A stretch of 35,853 nucleotides of DNA, taken from positions 1 to 35,853 of the forward strand of contig UQHF01000036.1 in assembly GCA_900540785.1 (NCBI GenBank), written 5' to 3'. The translations under genes and the position numbers were made by a program. The notes beneath the pieces are model-generated. The model saw only the letters and a list, made by a program, of their open reading frames with translations, was not told where the DNA came from and searched no databases. Origin of the DNA: an uncultured Blautia sp. Lineage in GTDB: Bacteria; Bacillota; Clostridia; Lachnospirales; Lachnospiraceae. Position 1 is the first letter of the stretch; each line of letters begins with the position of its first letter. Below, piece by piece: positions 8,010 through 14,919 of the stretch.

Positions 8010-8606
8010 TTAAAGCTCCACCCTTCCCTCAAGGGCACGAAGAAGCGTTACCTCGTCAATGTATTCCAGATCTCCGCCTACGGGAACGCCGCTGGCAATA
8101 CGGCTCACCTTAATTCCTGTCGGTTTAATCAGCTTACTGATATACATGGCTGTCGTCTCTCCCTCAAGACTTGAGTTTGTGGCAATGATCACCTCTTTTA
8201 CATCTTCCTGGAGACGCCTCATAAGCTCTTTCAGCTTAATATCATCAGGTCCGATTCCAAGCATGGGAGAAATCGCTCCGTGAAGCACATGGTACACTCC
8301 GTCAAATTTTCCGGTTTTTTCATATGCGGCAAGGTCTCTTGTATTTTCCACCACCATAATGGTGCTGTGGTCGCGCCTGGGATTGCTGCAGATCGGACAG
8401 AGTTCCTGATCTGTAAGCGTATAGCAGCTTTTACAGTACTGTACGTTTTCCCTTGCTCCCACTATGGCAGAGGTAAGCTGTTCCACCTGGTCTTTGGGCA
8501 TATTCATAATATGAAACGCAAGTCTCTGGGCAGATTTTGCCCCGATGCCCGGAAGATGGGAAAGCTGCTCAATGAGCTTTGTAATATGGGAACTATAGTA
8601 TTCCAT
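8010..8606 (-). CDS. recR: recombination mediator RecR
   Basis: 198 residues, standard RecR length. An N-terminal helix-hairpin-helix (LSHLPGIGAKSAQRLAFH, about 15-32), a four-cysteine zinc site (C58, C61, C70, C73) and a Toprim domain (MVVENTRDLAAYEKTG onward) appear in the expected order. RecR acts with RecO, and with RecF where present, to load RecA on gapped DNA. The start codon overlaps the ybaB stop (ATGA), the classic dnaX-ybaB-recR operon. Confidence 0.96.
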   Translation of the reverse strand: MEYYSSHITKLIEQLSHLPGIGAKSAQRLAFHIMNMPKDQVEQLTSAIVGARENVQYCKSCYTLTDQELCPICSNPRRDHSTIMVVENTRDLAAYEKTGKFDGVYHVLHGAISPMLGIGPDDIKLKELMRRLQEDVKEVIIATNSSLEGETTAMYISKLIKPTGIKVSRIASGVPVGGDLEYIDEVTLLRALEGRVEL

Positions 8607-8962
8607 CAGAAGGGGAAGCCTCCGCCAAGACCGCCAAGCCCTCCTGTGAGTTTGGACATAACAGCAGAAGATTCCTCCTCTACTTTTCTGAGAGCCTCAT
8701 TTGTAGCGGCTACGATTAAGTCTTCCAGCATTTCAATATCGTCCGGATCAACTACATCTTCTGCAAGTTTTACTTTTGTCACTTCTCTTTTTCCGGAAAT
8801 ACTTACTTCCACAGCTCCGCCGCCTGCTGTTGCAGTAAATTCTTTCTCCTCAAGAGCCTTCTGGTTCTCCTCCATCTGACGCTGCATTTTCTGCGCCTGC
8901 TTCATGAGATTGTTCATATTTCCCGGCATACCCATACCCGGAAATCCACCTCTTTTTGCCAT
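8606..8962 (-). CDS. ybaB: YbaB/EbfC nucleoid-associated protein
   Basis: 118 residues. A Gly/Met/Pro-rich N-terminus (GGFPGMGMPGNMNNLMKQ) leads into the QAQKMQRQMEENQ helix and the ASFTxxAGGGAVEVSISGKREV-type core seen in YbaB/EbfC, a small dimeric DNA-binding protein. The ATG at 8962 (MAKRGG) is preferred because GGAGG lies 8 bases upstream; the ATG 15 bases earlier lacks a ribosome site. It sits between dnaX and recR with an ATGA overlap to recR. Confidence 0.94.
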   Translation of the reverse strand: MAKRGGFPGMGMPGNMNNLMKQAQKMQRQMEENQKALEEKEFTATAGGGAVEVSISGKREVTKVKLAEDVVDPDDIEMLEDLIVAATNEALRKVEEESSAVMSKLTGGLGGLGGGFPF

Positions 8963-8982
8963 AATCATATCCTCCATATCTT

Positions 8983-10590
8983 TTATTCTTTATCAGATTC
9001 CAAATCCGCCTCTGTCACAACATCCATATGGATATTTTCCCTGATTGCCTCATCTACCGTAATACGGGACAGATTTGTATGCTGGTGCTGATTTGCTACA
9101 AGCATCTGAATCTCTACCATTTTTCCTGTCTGCCGCAGAATGATTTCCTGCAGCTCCTGTTTTGCCTCGGGATTGTCCACATAAGACTGTCCCAGAAAAT
9201 CCTGAAATTCCACAAACAGCACAGGATCTCCTGTTTCCCCGTTATATTTGGGGATTGCTTTCTGAAGCATCTGCTTGAAAACGCCTCCTGTCTGAGAAAC
9301 GATCGCTCTCCAGCCTGCCACGATTTTCTGCAGATCCTCGGGCGCTGCTTTTTCAGGCTTACGCTCCTCTGCCGCCGGAGCATTTGCAGCCTCAGACGTT
9401 CCCGGTACTTCCTGAACAATTACCTGCTGCACAGGAGCTTCTTCTATTTTCCGCTCCAGAACACGCAGCCGGTCCAGAACAGAATCCAGGTTTGTTTCCA
9501 TCGCAGGACGGCAGAGCTTGATCAGAGCAATCTCCACAAGCACGCGCTTCTGTGTTGCAAATCGTATCTGATTGGACAGATCTGAGAAAATACGGATATA
9601 CCGCATCAGCGTCTCCGCGTCTGTCATCTCGCTTTCTTCTTTTAAAAGCCTGAGATTATCGGAAGAGACGTCAATGGCTTCCTCCGGATTTTCCGATGTT
9701 TTTACAAGAAGGAGATTTCTCATATACCAGGTAAAATCTCCTACAAACTGGCTGAGTTCCCGTCCTCCTACGATCAGATCCTCCAGAATGTGAATGCTTC
9801 CTGTTACATCGCCTTTTAAAACCATTCGTAAAAGGCGGCTGAACACTTCCGTATCCACAGCTCCCAGAACCTCCAGCACTTTGTCGTAGGTGAGCGTTTC
9901 TCCAAGATAAAAAGCAATGCACTGGTCAAGAAGACTTAAAGCGTCTCGCATGGAACCATCTCCCGCCTTCGCCACATAGCGAACCGCCTTCTCTTCCGCC
10001 TCAACTCCTTCCGCACTTAAAAGCTCCTGAAGCCTTGCAGCAATGGTATCAATGGTAATCCTGTGAAAATCATATCTCTGACACCTGGAAAGAATGGTAA
10101 CCGGAATCTTGTGCGCCTCTGTTGTTGCAAGAATGAAAATCACATAGGGCGGGGGCTCTTCCAGCGTTTTTAAAAGAGCGTTGAAAGCCCCGGTGGAAAG
10201 CATATGCACCTCGTCGATAATGTATACCTTGTAATTTCCCTCTGTTGGACGGTACGTAACCTCCTCACGGATCTCACGGATGTTATCCACACCGTTGTTG
10301 GAAGCCGCGTCGATCTCAATGACATTCATAGACGTTCCCGCCTGGATTGCCCGGCACATTTCGCATTCATTACACGGGCTTCCATTTACAGGATGCTGGC
10401 AGTTTACTGCCTTTGCAAGAATCTTCGCCACTGAAGTCTTACCTGTACCTCTTGTTCCGCAAAAAAGATACGCGTGTCCGATACGGTTTGCCTTTATCTG
10501 GTTTGTCAGTGTTTTTACAATATGGTCCTGACCTTTTACATCGTTAAAATTATCAGGACGAAACTTTCTGTAAAGGGCAGTGTAGCTCAT
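8983..10590 (-). CDS. dnaX: DNA polymerase III subunits gamma/tau
   Basis: 535 residues. Clamp-loader AAA+ domain with Walker A GTRGTGKT (45-52), zinc-finger cysteines C64, C73, C76 and C79, Walker B IIDEVHM (124-130) and the arginine finger SRC (168-170). After about residue 365 the sequence becomes a linker (QEVPGTSEAANAPAAEERKPEKAAPEDL) and a tau-like C-terminal domain. It loads the beta clamp in the replisome. No frameshift signal for a short gamma form was recognised. The gene has its own likely promoter and a GC hairpin in its leader; ybaB follows 20 bases downstream. Confidence 0.96.
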   Translation of the reverse strand: MSYTALYRKFRPDNFNDVKGQDHIVKTLTNQIKANRIGHAYLFCGTRGTGKTSVAKILAKAVNCQHPVNGSPCNECEMCRAIQAGTSMNVIEIDAASNNGVDNIREIREEVTYRPTEGNYKVYIIDEVHMLSTGAFNALLKTLEEPPPYVIFILATTEAHKIPVTILSRCQRYDFHRITIDTIAARLQELLSAEGVEAEEKAVRYVAKAGDGSMRDALSLLDQCIAFYLGETLTYDKVLEVLGAVDTEVFSRLLRMVLKGDVTGSIHILEDLIVGGRELSQFVGDFTWYMRNLLLVKTSENPEEAIDVSSDNLRLLKEESEMTDAETLMRYIRIFSDLSNQIRFATQKRVLVEIALIKLCRPAMETNLDSVLDRLRVLERKIEEAPVQQVIVQEVPGTSEAANAPAAEERKPEKAAPEDLQKIVAGWRAIVSQTGGVFKQMLQKAIPKYNGETGDPVLFVEFQDFLGQSYVDNPEAKQELQEIILRQTGKMVEIQMLVANQHQHTNLSRITVDEAIRENIHMDVVTEADLESDKE

Positions 10591-10614
10591 AACACACTCC
10601 TATCATTCGCACAG

Positions 10615-10640
10615 CCGCCGCGGAAAAATTCCCGCGGCGG
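10615..10640 (-). other. strong GC hairpin in the dnaX leader
   Basis: CCGCCGCGG (10615-10623) and CCGCGGCGG (10632-10640) form a perfect 9-bp GC stem with an AT-rich loop between the dnaX promoter and its ATG. On the minus strand no T-run follows, so it is not an evident terminator for pfkA readthrough; on the plus strand TCTTTT follows, where no gene needs terminating. It may be a leader structure or mark the 3' end of the pfkA mRNA. Confidence 0.55.
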
Positions 10641-10656
10641 TCTTTTCTACATGGTT

Positions 10657-10686
10657 ATAATACGGGAAAACACCTTGTCCCGTCAA
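10657..10686 (-). promoter_or_regulatory. probable dnaX promoter
   Basis: Minus strand TTGACG (10681-10686), 18 bp, TATTAT (10657-10662), between the pfkA stop and the dnaX start. The predicted transcript begins near 10650 and would contain the 10615-10640 hairpin in its leader. Confidence 0.5.
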
Positions 10687-10703
10687 GTAGGGATTGTGCT
10701 TTC

Positions 10704-11786
10704 TCAGTCTCCGAAGCTGATTCCGATCTGTTTGGCAGCTTTTACTGTCTGGTCTTTCGGATTTACCATCTTAAGCTTTCCTGCACATTCTTCCAGAGGC
10801 ACACGTTTGATCTTTCCATTTACAATACCGATCATAACACCGTATTCTCCGTCAATGATCGCTTCTGCTGCACCTGCTCCGATCCTTGTGGAAAGTACAC
10901 GGTCATATGCGCACGGCTCTCCGCCTCTCTGTGTATGACCCGGCACAGTAATGCGAACCTCGCTTCCTGTCTCTTTAAAAATCTGGTCTGCAATCTCATA
11001 AGATACAGACGGATATTTCTTTGCCCTTGCTTCCAGCTTTTCTTTATATTTCTTTTTGGAAAGCTGCGCGTCTTCTTTTGAAATCGCTCCTTCTGCAACT
11101 GCAAGGATTGTAAATCTCTTTCCTGCTTTTGCCCTTCTCTGGATCGCCTCCACTACTTTTTTGATGTCATATGGGATTTCCGGAATCAGAATAATATCTG
11201 CCCCACCTGCGATACCTGCATGAAGAGTCAGACTTCCGACTTTATGTCCCATAATTTCCACAATAAATACGCGGCCATGAGACGCTGCTGTTGTGTGAAT
11301 GCAGTCAATAGCGTTTGTGGCAATATTTACCGCACTCTGGAAGCCGAATGTCATGTCTGTTCCGAAAATATCATTATCAATGGTTTTCGGAAGATGGATA
11401 ATATTTAATCCTTCCTCGCGCAGAAGGTTTGCTGTTTTCTGCGTTCCGTTTCCGCCAAGGATTACAAGGCAGTCAAGACAGAGCTTATAATATGTCTGTT
11501 TCATTGCCTCCACCTTATCCAGTCCTTTTTCGTCCGGAACACGCATCATTTTAAACGGCTGTCTTGAAGTTCCGAGAATGGTTCCGCCCTGTGTGAGAAT
11601 ACCGGAAAAATCTTTTGATGTGAGCATACGGTATTTGCCGTAGATCAGTCCTTTGTATCCGTCGTCAAATCCGTAAACCTCCAGCTCGTCAATGGAGTTG
11701 GAAAGACCTTTTACAACACCGCGCATAGTTGCGTTTAACGCCTGGCAGTCGCCGCCGCTTGTCAGCATACCGATTCTTTTAATCAT
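10704..11786 (-). CDS. pfkA: 6-phosphofructokinase (mixed, G/K-type active site)
   Basis: 360 residues. MIKRIGMLTSGGDCQALNA at the N-terminus, GGNGTQ (111-116) and PKTIDNDI (133-140, catalytic D137) identify phosphofructokinase. It phosphorylates fructose-6-phosphate in glycolysis. The phosphoryl-donor positions are mixed: Gly at 114 (ATP-type) with Lys at 134 (PPi-type), and Asn113 replaces the Asp that binds magnesium in E. coli PfkA. The donor is therefore probably ATP but uncertain. The ATG at 11786 is chosen for GGAGG 5 bases upstream. It lies between the SRP RNA and dnaX, and has its own promoter. Confidence 0.9.
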   Translation of the reverse strand: MIKRIGMLTSGGDCQALNATMRGVVKGLSNSIDELEVYGFDDGYKGLIYGKYRMLTSKDFSGILTQGGTILGTSRQPFKMMRVPDEKGLDKVEAMKQTYYKLCLDCLVILGGNGTQKTANLLREEGLNIIHLPKTIDNDIFGTDMTFGFQSAVNIATNAIDCIHTTAASHGRVFIVEIMGHKVGSLTLHAGIAGGADIILIPEIPYDIKKVVEAIQRRAKAGKRFTILAVAEGAISKEDAQLSKKKYKEKLEARAKKYPSVSYEIADQIFKETGSEVRITVPGHTQRGGEPCAYDRVLSTRIGAGAAEAIIDGEYGVMIGIVNGKIKRVPLEECAGKLKMVNPKDQTVKAAKQIGISFGD

Positions 11787-11838
11787 AATAACCTCCATTC
11801 TGTGCTTCCTGTCTGCACAATCGCAATTCTTAATGGTT

Positions 11839-11867
11839 ATTATATAACAATTTGTCGTTTTCTACAA
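11839..11867 (-). promoter_or_regulatory. pfkA promoter
   Basis: Minus strand TTGTAG (11862-11867), 17 bp, TATAAT (11839-11844), about 50 bases before the pfkA ATG. The spacing and -10 are excellent, the -35 is weaker. Confidence 0.65.
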
Positions 11868-11922
11868 CAATGAGAGACCGATTAAGAAATTAAAATAAAC
11901 AAAAATCAGGTTCCCTGACGGC

Positions 11923-12093
11923 GAGATACAGGCAGTTTCAGCGCAGACCTGTTGATTTTTTCGTTTTGCTCCGCCGCTTATCTGCGGGCGGAAAAGTAAA
12001 CTCGCTACCGCTCGAACACATTTTTCCGCCCGCGCTATGCTCGCAAACCTTCAAAAATCTGCCAATGTCCGCTTATGAAATTGCCTGTATCTC
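11923..12093. repeat. 171-bp nested inverted-repeat element
   Basis: Outer arms GAGATACAGGCAGTTTCA (11923-11940) and TGAAATTGCCTGTATCTC (12076-12093) match at 17 of 18 positions. A perfect 12-bp inner pair, GCGGGCGGAAAA (11984-11995) and TTTTCCGCCCGC (12022-12033), is nested inside, with weaker complementarity between (around 11941-11960 and 12053-12075). The whole can fold into one long interrupted hairpin. It occupies the gap between the SRP RNA terminator and the pfkA promoter and codes for no credible protein. It could be a non-autonomous palindromic element (MITE- or REP-like) or a structured RNA. Confidence 0.6.
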
Positions 12094-12140
12094 ACCTGTG
12101 CACGGAATCTGTTTTTTTCTGTTTATAAGAAAATTTCAAA

Positions 12141-12179
12141 AAAAATAACCAGAGCTCTCCTTCCGGATATACTCTGGTT
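12141..12179 (-). terminator. terminator downstream of SRP RNA
   Basis: Minus strand stem AACCAGAG (12172-12179) with CTCTGGTT (12147-12154), then ATTTTTTTT. It lies just after the SRP RNA 3' region. Confidence 0.85.
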
Positions 12180-12189
12180 CGATTACTTT

Positions 12190-12457
12190 TTTTACGCGCG
12201 CCGCACTTCGAAATGGTCCCACAGACGTTACCTCTACAGTTAACTCGGCTCAGGCACCCTCACGGCACACAAGAGCTCCTGCTTAGTGCTGCTGCATTCC
12301 TGCCCTGACACGGTTCACAGGTTCCTGTTGCGTAAGACCCAAACGTCAACGCCACTTATAAAGGGCAGCTCTGCAGGATACAGTCCTCAGATTGGCATCA
12401 CCCCTGCTGTAGCGGATTGCAGGTACAGGGCACCGCTAACTCCCCGGCTGCGCGGAA
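12190..12457 (-). ncRNA. ffs: SRP RNA, long Bacillus/Clostridium type (scRNA)
   Basis: The minus strand begins CCGCGCAGCCGGGGAG, then TAGCGGTGCCCTGTA and CTGCAATCCGCTACAGCAGG, the conserved Alu-domain block of the Gram-positive SRP RNA. Further on, GTCAGGGCAGGAATGCAGCA is the domain IV hairpin that binds Ffh, with GGAA tetraloop closed by a GCA/TGC stem. The 3' strand ends near GCGGCGCGCG, complementary to the 5' end. It is the RNA of the signal recognition particle for cotranslational membrane targeting. A perfect promoter precedes it and a terminator follows. Exact ends are estimated to within about 10 bases. Location upstream of the dnaX region agrees with its usual neighbourhood in Firmicutes, here with pfkA in between. 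Confidence 0.93.
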
Positions 12458-12461
12458 TTTA

Positions 12462-12490
12462 ATTATAGATGGTTTCCGGGGATTTGTCAA
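12462..12490 (-). promoter_or_regulatory. consensus promoter of SRP RNA
   Basis: Minus strand TTGACA (12485-12490), exactly 17 bp, TATAAT (12462-12467): a full consensus sigma-A promoter, with transcription predicted to begin near 12455, at the 5' end of the RNA. Confidence 0.88.
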
Positions 12491-12520
12491 TCATTTGCGA
12501 AAAACTCTTTCAACTTTCTT

Positions 12521-13186
12521 TTACCTGCACTCCTGTTTCATGGCAGAATATCCAATTAACACAGTCCATACGTAAGCACATGTCTTGGGGATCATAAGCA
12601 TTCCGATCATAGGAATCGCATCTGCCCACAGTACCACTGGAATATAAAATCCGAAACTCAGCACGATTGTAAGCCACATATAGCGAAACGGTTTGTCCTT
12701 ATGCTCTTTTGCGCTTCGATAGAATAAAACAATTACCAGCAGTCCCAGAAGAGCAAAAGGAATATTGCGGTAAATTCCCCAGGAAAGAGGCGCTTCTGCA
12801 CTCAGCCACTGATTCTGCGGCATCATACAGAGAATCACTCTCAAACCTGCCAGAATGTATACAGCGGCAGTGATCCCGTTTTTCCCTCTGATCTGATAAC
12901 GCTGACGCCATACATAGTAAAGCAGTACATAAAAAACCGTCATGGTAACGGAAGTAATCCACTTTCCAATCCCCAACGGAACCGTATAATTTTCCAGACC
13001 TGTGGTGCAGAGAGCCAGCGCACGCGGAACAAGGTGGAACGCATCTCCTGCCCCCAATACAACTGCCATAAAGCCAAACAGCCGGAACTGGCGATTTCCC
13101 TTACTGCCGCGAATCATCAAGATTCCGATGGTAATCACAGAAATCAAATAAACCGCGTCAAACAAAGTTTCTACAATAGCCTGCAT
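12521..13186 (-). CDS. hypothetical polytopic membrane protein
   Basis: 221 residues with about seven hydrophobic segments (for example TLFDAVYLISVITIGILMI, FMAVVLGAGDAFHLVP, TSVTMTVFYVLLYYVW, NIPFALLGLLVIVLFY, YMWLTIVLSFGFYIPVVLW). I do not recognise a named family; no transport or catalytic motif is evident. The second ATG (13186) lies 8 bases from GGAG and is preferred to the one at 13192, which would be only 2 bases away. It follows another small membrane protein by 24 bases, so the two are probably cotranscribed and controlled by the nearby TetR protein. Confidence 0.65.
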   Translation of the reverse strand: MQAIVETLFDAVYLISVITIGILMIRGSKGNRQFRLFGFMAVVLGAGDAFHLVPRALALCTTGLENYTVPLGIGKWITSVTMTVFYVLLYYVWRQRYQIRGKNGITAAVYILAGLRVILCMMPQNQWLSAEAPLSWGIYRNIPFALLGLLVIVLFYRSAKEHKDKPFRYMWLTIVLSFGFYIPVVLWADAIPMIGMLMIPKTCAYVWTVLIGYSAMKQECR

Positions 13187-13210
13187 ATTCATTCTCCTTT
13201 ATTTTTTATT

Positions 13211-13627
13211 TTAAGCTCTAGAAAGCGCTTTGCCATAATTACAGCCAAATAAGAGCCCTGCCAGAAGAAGCGAAGCCCCAAGCCCCGTGTAAAAAACAGC
13301 AATAAACTGCTCCGGTGCAAGTCCGCCTGCTCTGATACCAATCCCACCGGTCATCATCACTGCCATGATGAGAAACGCCTTTCTGTCAAAAAACTTTAAA
13401 AAGAAATGACGCTCATCCTCATAAGAGTTGATCCTGTCCGTATGTTTTTTTACTAATTTTCCAAACACAAATTTTTGAAAAACGCCAAATACCAGAATGG
13501 ACAGCAGAATATTTAATATGGTTCGATAAGCCGGATACGCCATCAGACCAATGCGAAGAATATTAAATCCCGCTATGCTCCAAACAAGACAGGCAAGAAG
13601 CAGCAAAGTATTTCGTTTTACTTTCAT
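13211..13627 (-). CDS. hypothetical small membrane protein
   Basis: 138 residues with about four membrane segments (residues about 8-28, 34-54, 84-100 and 108-128) and a charged loop (KKHTDRINSYEDERHF). No named family recognised. GGAGG lies upstream of the ATG. A TetR-type palindrome identical in pattern to that before the neighbouring regulator lies 20 bases upstream, which suggests this gene pair is the regulator's target. Confidence 0.6.
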   Translation of the reverse strand: MKVKRNTLLLLACLVWSIAGFNILRIGLMAYPAYRTILNILLSILVFGVFQKFVFGKLVKKHTDRINSYEDERHFFLKFFDRKAFLIMAVMMTGGIGIRAGGLAPEQFIAVFYTGLGASLLLAGLLFGCNYGKALSRA

Positions 13628-13646
13628 ATCATGTCACCTCCTTTAG

Positions 13647-13659
13647 TGAACATCGTTCA
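13647..13659. promoter_or_regulatory. TetR-type operator before the membrane-protein pair
   Basis: TGAACATCGTTCA is a 13-bp near-palindrome with TGAAC/GTTCA arms, matching the site at 14328-14340. It sits between the likely promoter region and the ribosome site of the gene starting at 13627. Confidence 0.6.
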
Positions 13660-13675
13660 TTTTATCGGTTAAACA

Positions 13676-13731
13676 AAGTATCTCGCCTGCGAGATACTCC
13701 GCCTGCGGCGGGTCGCTTCAGCGACATACTT
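13676..13731. repeat. 56-bp cloverleaf-like palindromic element
   Basis: Three consecutive hairpins are packed into 56 bp: AGTATCTCGC/GCGAGATACT (13677-13698), CCGC/GCGG near 13699-13711, and GTCGCT/AGCGAC near 13712-13725. The outer ends AAGTATCTCGC and GCGACATACTT also pair at 10 of 11 positions, so an alternative cloverleaf is possible. It lies between tetR and its likely target gene. Such compact elements often are REP-like intergenic repeats. Confidence 0.6.
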
Positions 13732-13754
13732 CTTTTCCACATTAAGTATAAATT

Positions 13755-14312
13755 TCAGTATATGGTTCTGCGGACAATCTCCAGCACAGCCTCCACATCA
13801 TAATCCTGACGAAGTAAGGCGGACAGCATCAAAGAAAACAGTACGTCTGCAAATTTCTCTGCTGTAAACTGCTCTGTAAAAGCATTTTCCCGAACTTTTC
13901 TGTCCTTTTTTAAAACAAGGCTCAGCCCGTCTAAAATATGCTGCCAGGTCTGCTGCATCCGCTTCTTTCCATTGGATTTCTCTTCCTGCATAAATCCAAG
14001 TGAGTGAAGAGTAAAGAAACCAGGATACTGTCTGCTGCCGTATTCCATCCGTTCATACATCCAGGTAATACAGGCAATCGTATCCTGAAATATCTCTTCA
14101 TCATCCTGACGATGAAAAATTTCGAACCATACACTTTCCACCGCCGCTCCCACAAGTGCGGCTTTGGAATCAAAATAATTATAGATGGATCCGACAGATA
14201 CGCCGCAGGCTGCCGCAACCGAACGGATATTGACGGCAGACCAGCCCTGCTCCTGAATTAATTCCCGGCTGGTTTTCAAAATTTCTTCTTTTGATGTTAC
14301 AATCTTATTCAT
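13755..14312 (-). CDS. TetR/AcrR family transcriptional regulator
   Basis: 185 residues. The N-terminal helix-turn-helix (about 9-52: ILKTSRELIQEQGWSAVNIRSVAAACGVSVGSIYNYFDSKAALV) is a textbook TetR DNA-binding domain. The C-terminal ligand domain gives no hint of effector. A palindrome overlapping its own promoter and a second one before the adjacent membrane genes suggest autoregulation and control of that pair. The protein reads as a repressor. The start ATG has AGGTGA upstream. Confidence 0.9.
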   Translation of the reverse strand: MNKIVTSKEEILKTSRELIQEQGWSAVNIRSVAAACGVSVGSIYNYFDSKAALVGAAVESVWFEIFHRQDDEEIFQDTIACITWMYERMEYGSRQYPGFFTLHSLGFMQEEKSNGKKRMQQTWQHILDGLSLVLKKDRKVRENAFTEQFTAEKFADVLFSLMLSALLRQDYDVEAVLEIVRRTIY

Positions 14313-14327
14313 GCAGTCACCTCAGCT

Positions 14328-14369
14328 TGAACAATGTTCATTATATATAAAACATACTATATTTGTCAA
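14328..14369 (-). promoter_or_regulatory. tetR promoter with overlapping operator
   Basis: Minus strand TTGACA (14364-14369), 18 bp, TATAAT (14340-14345). The palindrome TGAACAATGTTCA (14328-14340) begins at the last base of the -10 and covers the start site, so bound repressor would block initiation. Confidence 0.72.
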
Positions 14370-14383
14370 GTCTTATTTTTATA

Positions 14384-14402
14384 AAAGACCGGGAAGGTCT
14401 TT
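14384..14402 (-). terminator. terminator after yqeY
   Basis: Minus strand AAAGACC (14396-14402) and GGTCTTT (14384-14390) form a short stem followed by TATAAAAAT. A wider pairing with GAGACCGGG upstream is also possible. It separates yqeY from the tetR promoter. Confidence 0.5.
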
Positions 14403-14450
14403 CAGGTCACATCTGCCCAAAATAAAGTACCCCCGGTCTCTTGTTTTCTG

Positions 14451-14888
14451 TTATTTGCAGTATTCTGCCACAACCTGATTGATCACTTTGCCGTCTGCTT
14501 TTCCTTTTAACTCGCCCATAACAGCCTTCATAATCTGACCTTTATTTTTTGTCGCAAGAACGTCTGAGAATTTTTCCTCGAGAACTGCCTTGATTTCCTC
14601 TGCACTCATCTGCTTTGGCGCGTATTTCGCAATGACATCGTAACGTGCCTGGTACTCGTCGCGAAGATCCTGGCGGCTCTCCGGGCATGTGTCAATCTGC
14701 TCTTTTACTGTCTTCAGTTCTTTTAAGATAATGCGGTCCACAAGCTCCGGCGCGATGTCGTCACGGCAGCCTTCGTCAATGGCAGCCTTTTTTACTGCTG
14801 CAATAAGAGAAGAAACTGCTTCCTTTGTTACCTTGTCCTTTGCTTTCATTGCTGCTACCATATCTTTTCTTAACACTTCTAATTCCAT
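14451..14888 (-). CDS. yqeY: GatB/YqeY domain protein
   Basis: 145 residues, the usual length of YqeY. KDMVAAMKAKDKVTKEAVSSLIAAVK at the N-terminus and KNKGQIMKAVMGELKGKADGKVINQVV at the C-terminus are family signatures shared with the tail domain of the GatB amidotransferase subunit. The protein is thought to bind tRNA; its exact role is not established. GGAGG lies before the ATG. Downstream of tadA on the same strand. Confidence 0.93.
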   Translation of the reverse strand: MELEVLRKDMVAAMKAKDKVTKEAVSSLIAAVKKAAIDEGCRDDIAPELVDRIILKELKTVKEQIDTCPESRQDLRDEYQARYDVIAKYAPKQMSAEEIKAVLEEKFSDVLATKNKGQIMKAVMGELKGKADGKVINQVVAEYCK

Positions 14889-14919
14889 GATAATACCTCC
14901 CTGTGTTTTATTTCTGCTA

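Noticed and set aside
11966..12148. 60-codon open frame on the plus strand
   Set aside because: It lies over the nested inverted repeat and the SRP terminator, has no ribosome site and no recognisable protein pattern.
13214..13227. AAAGCGCTTT sequence resembling a CcpA cre site
   Set aside because: It is inside the 3' end of a coding region with no promoter nearby, and is explained by codons for KALS.
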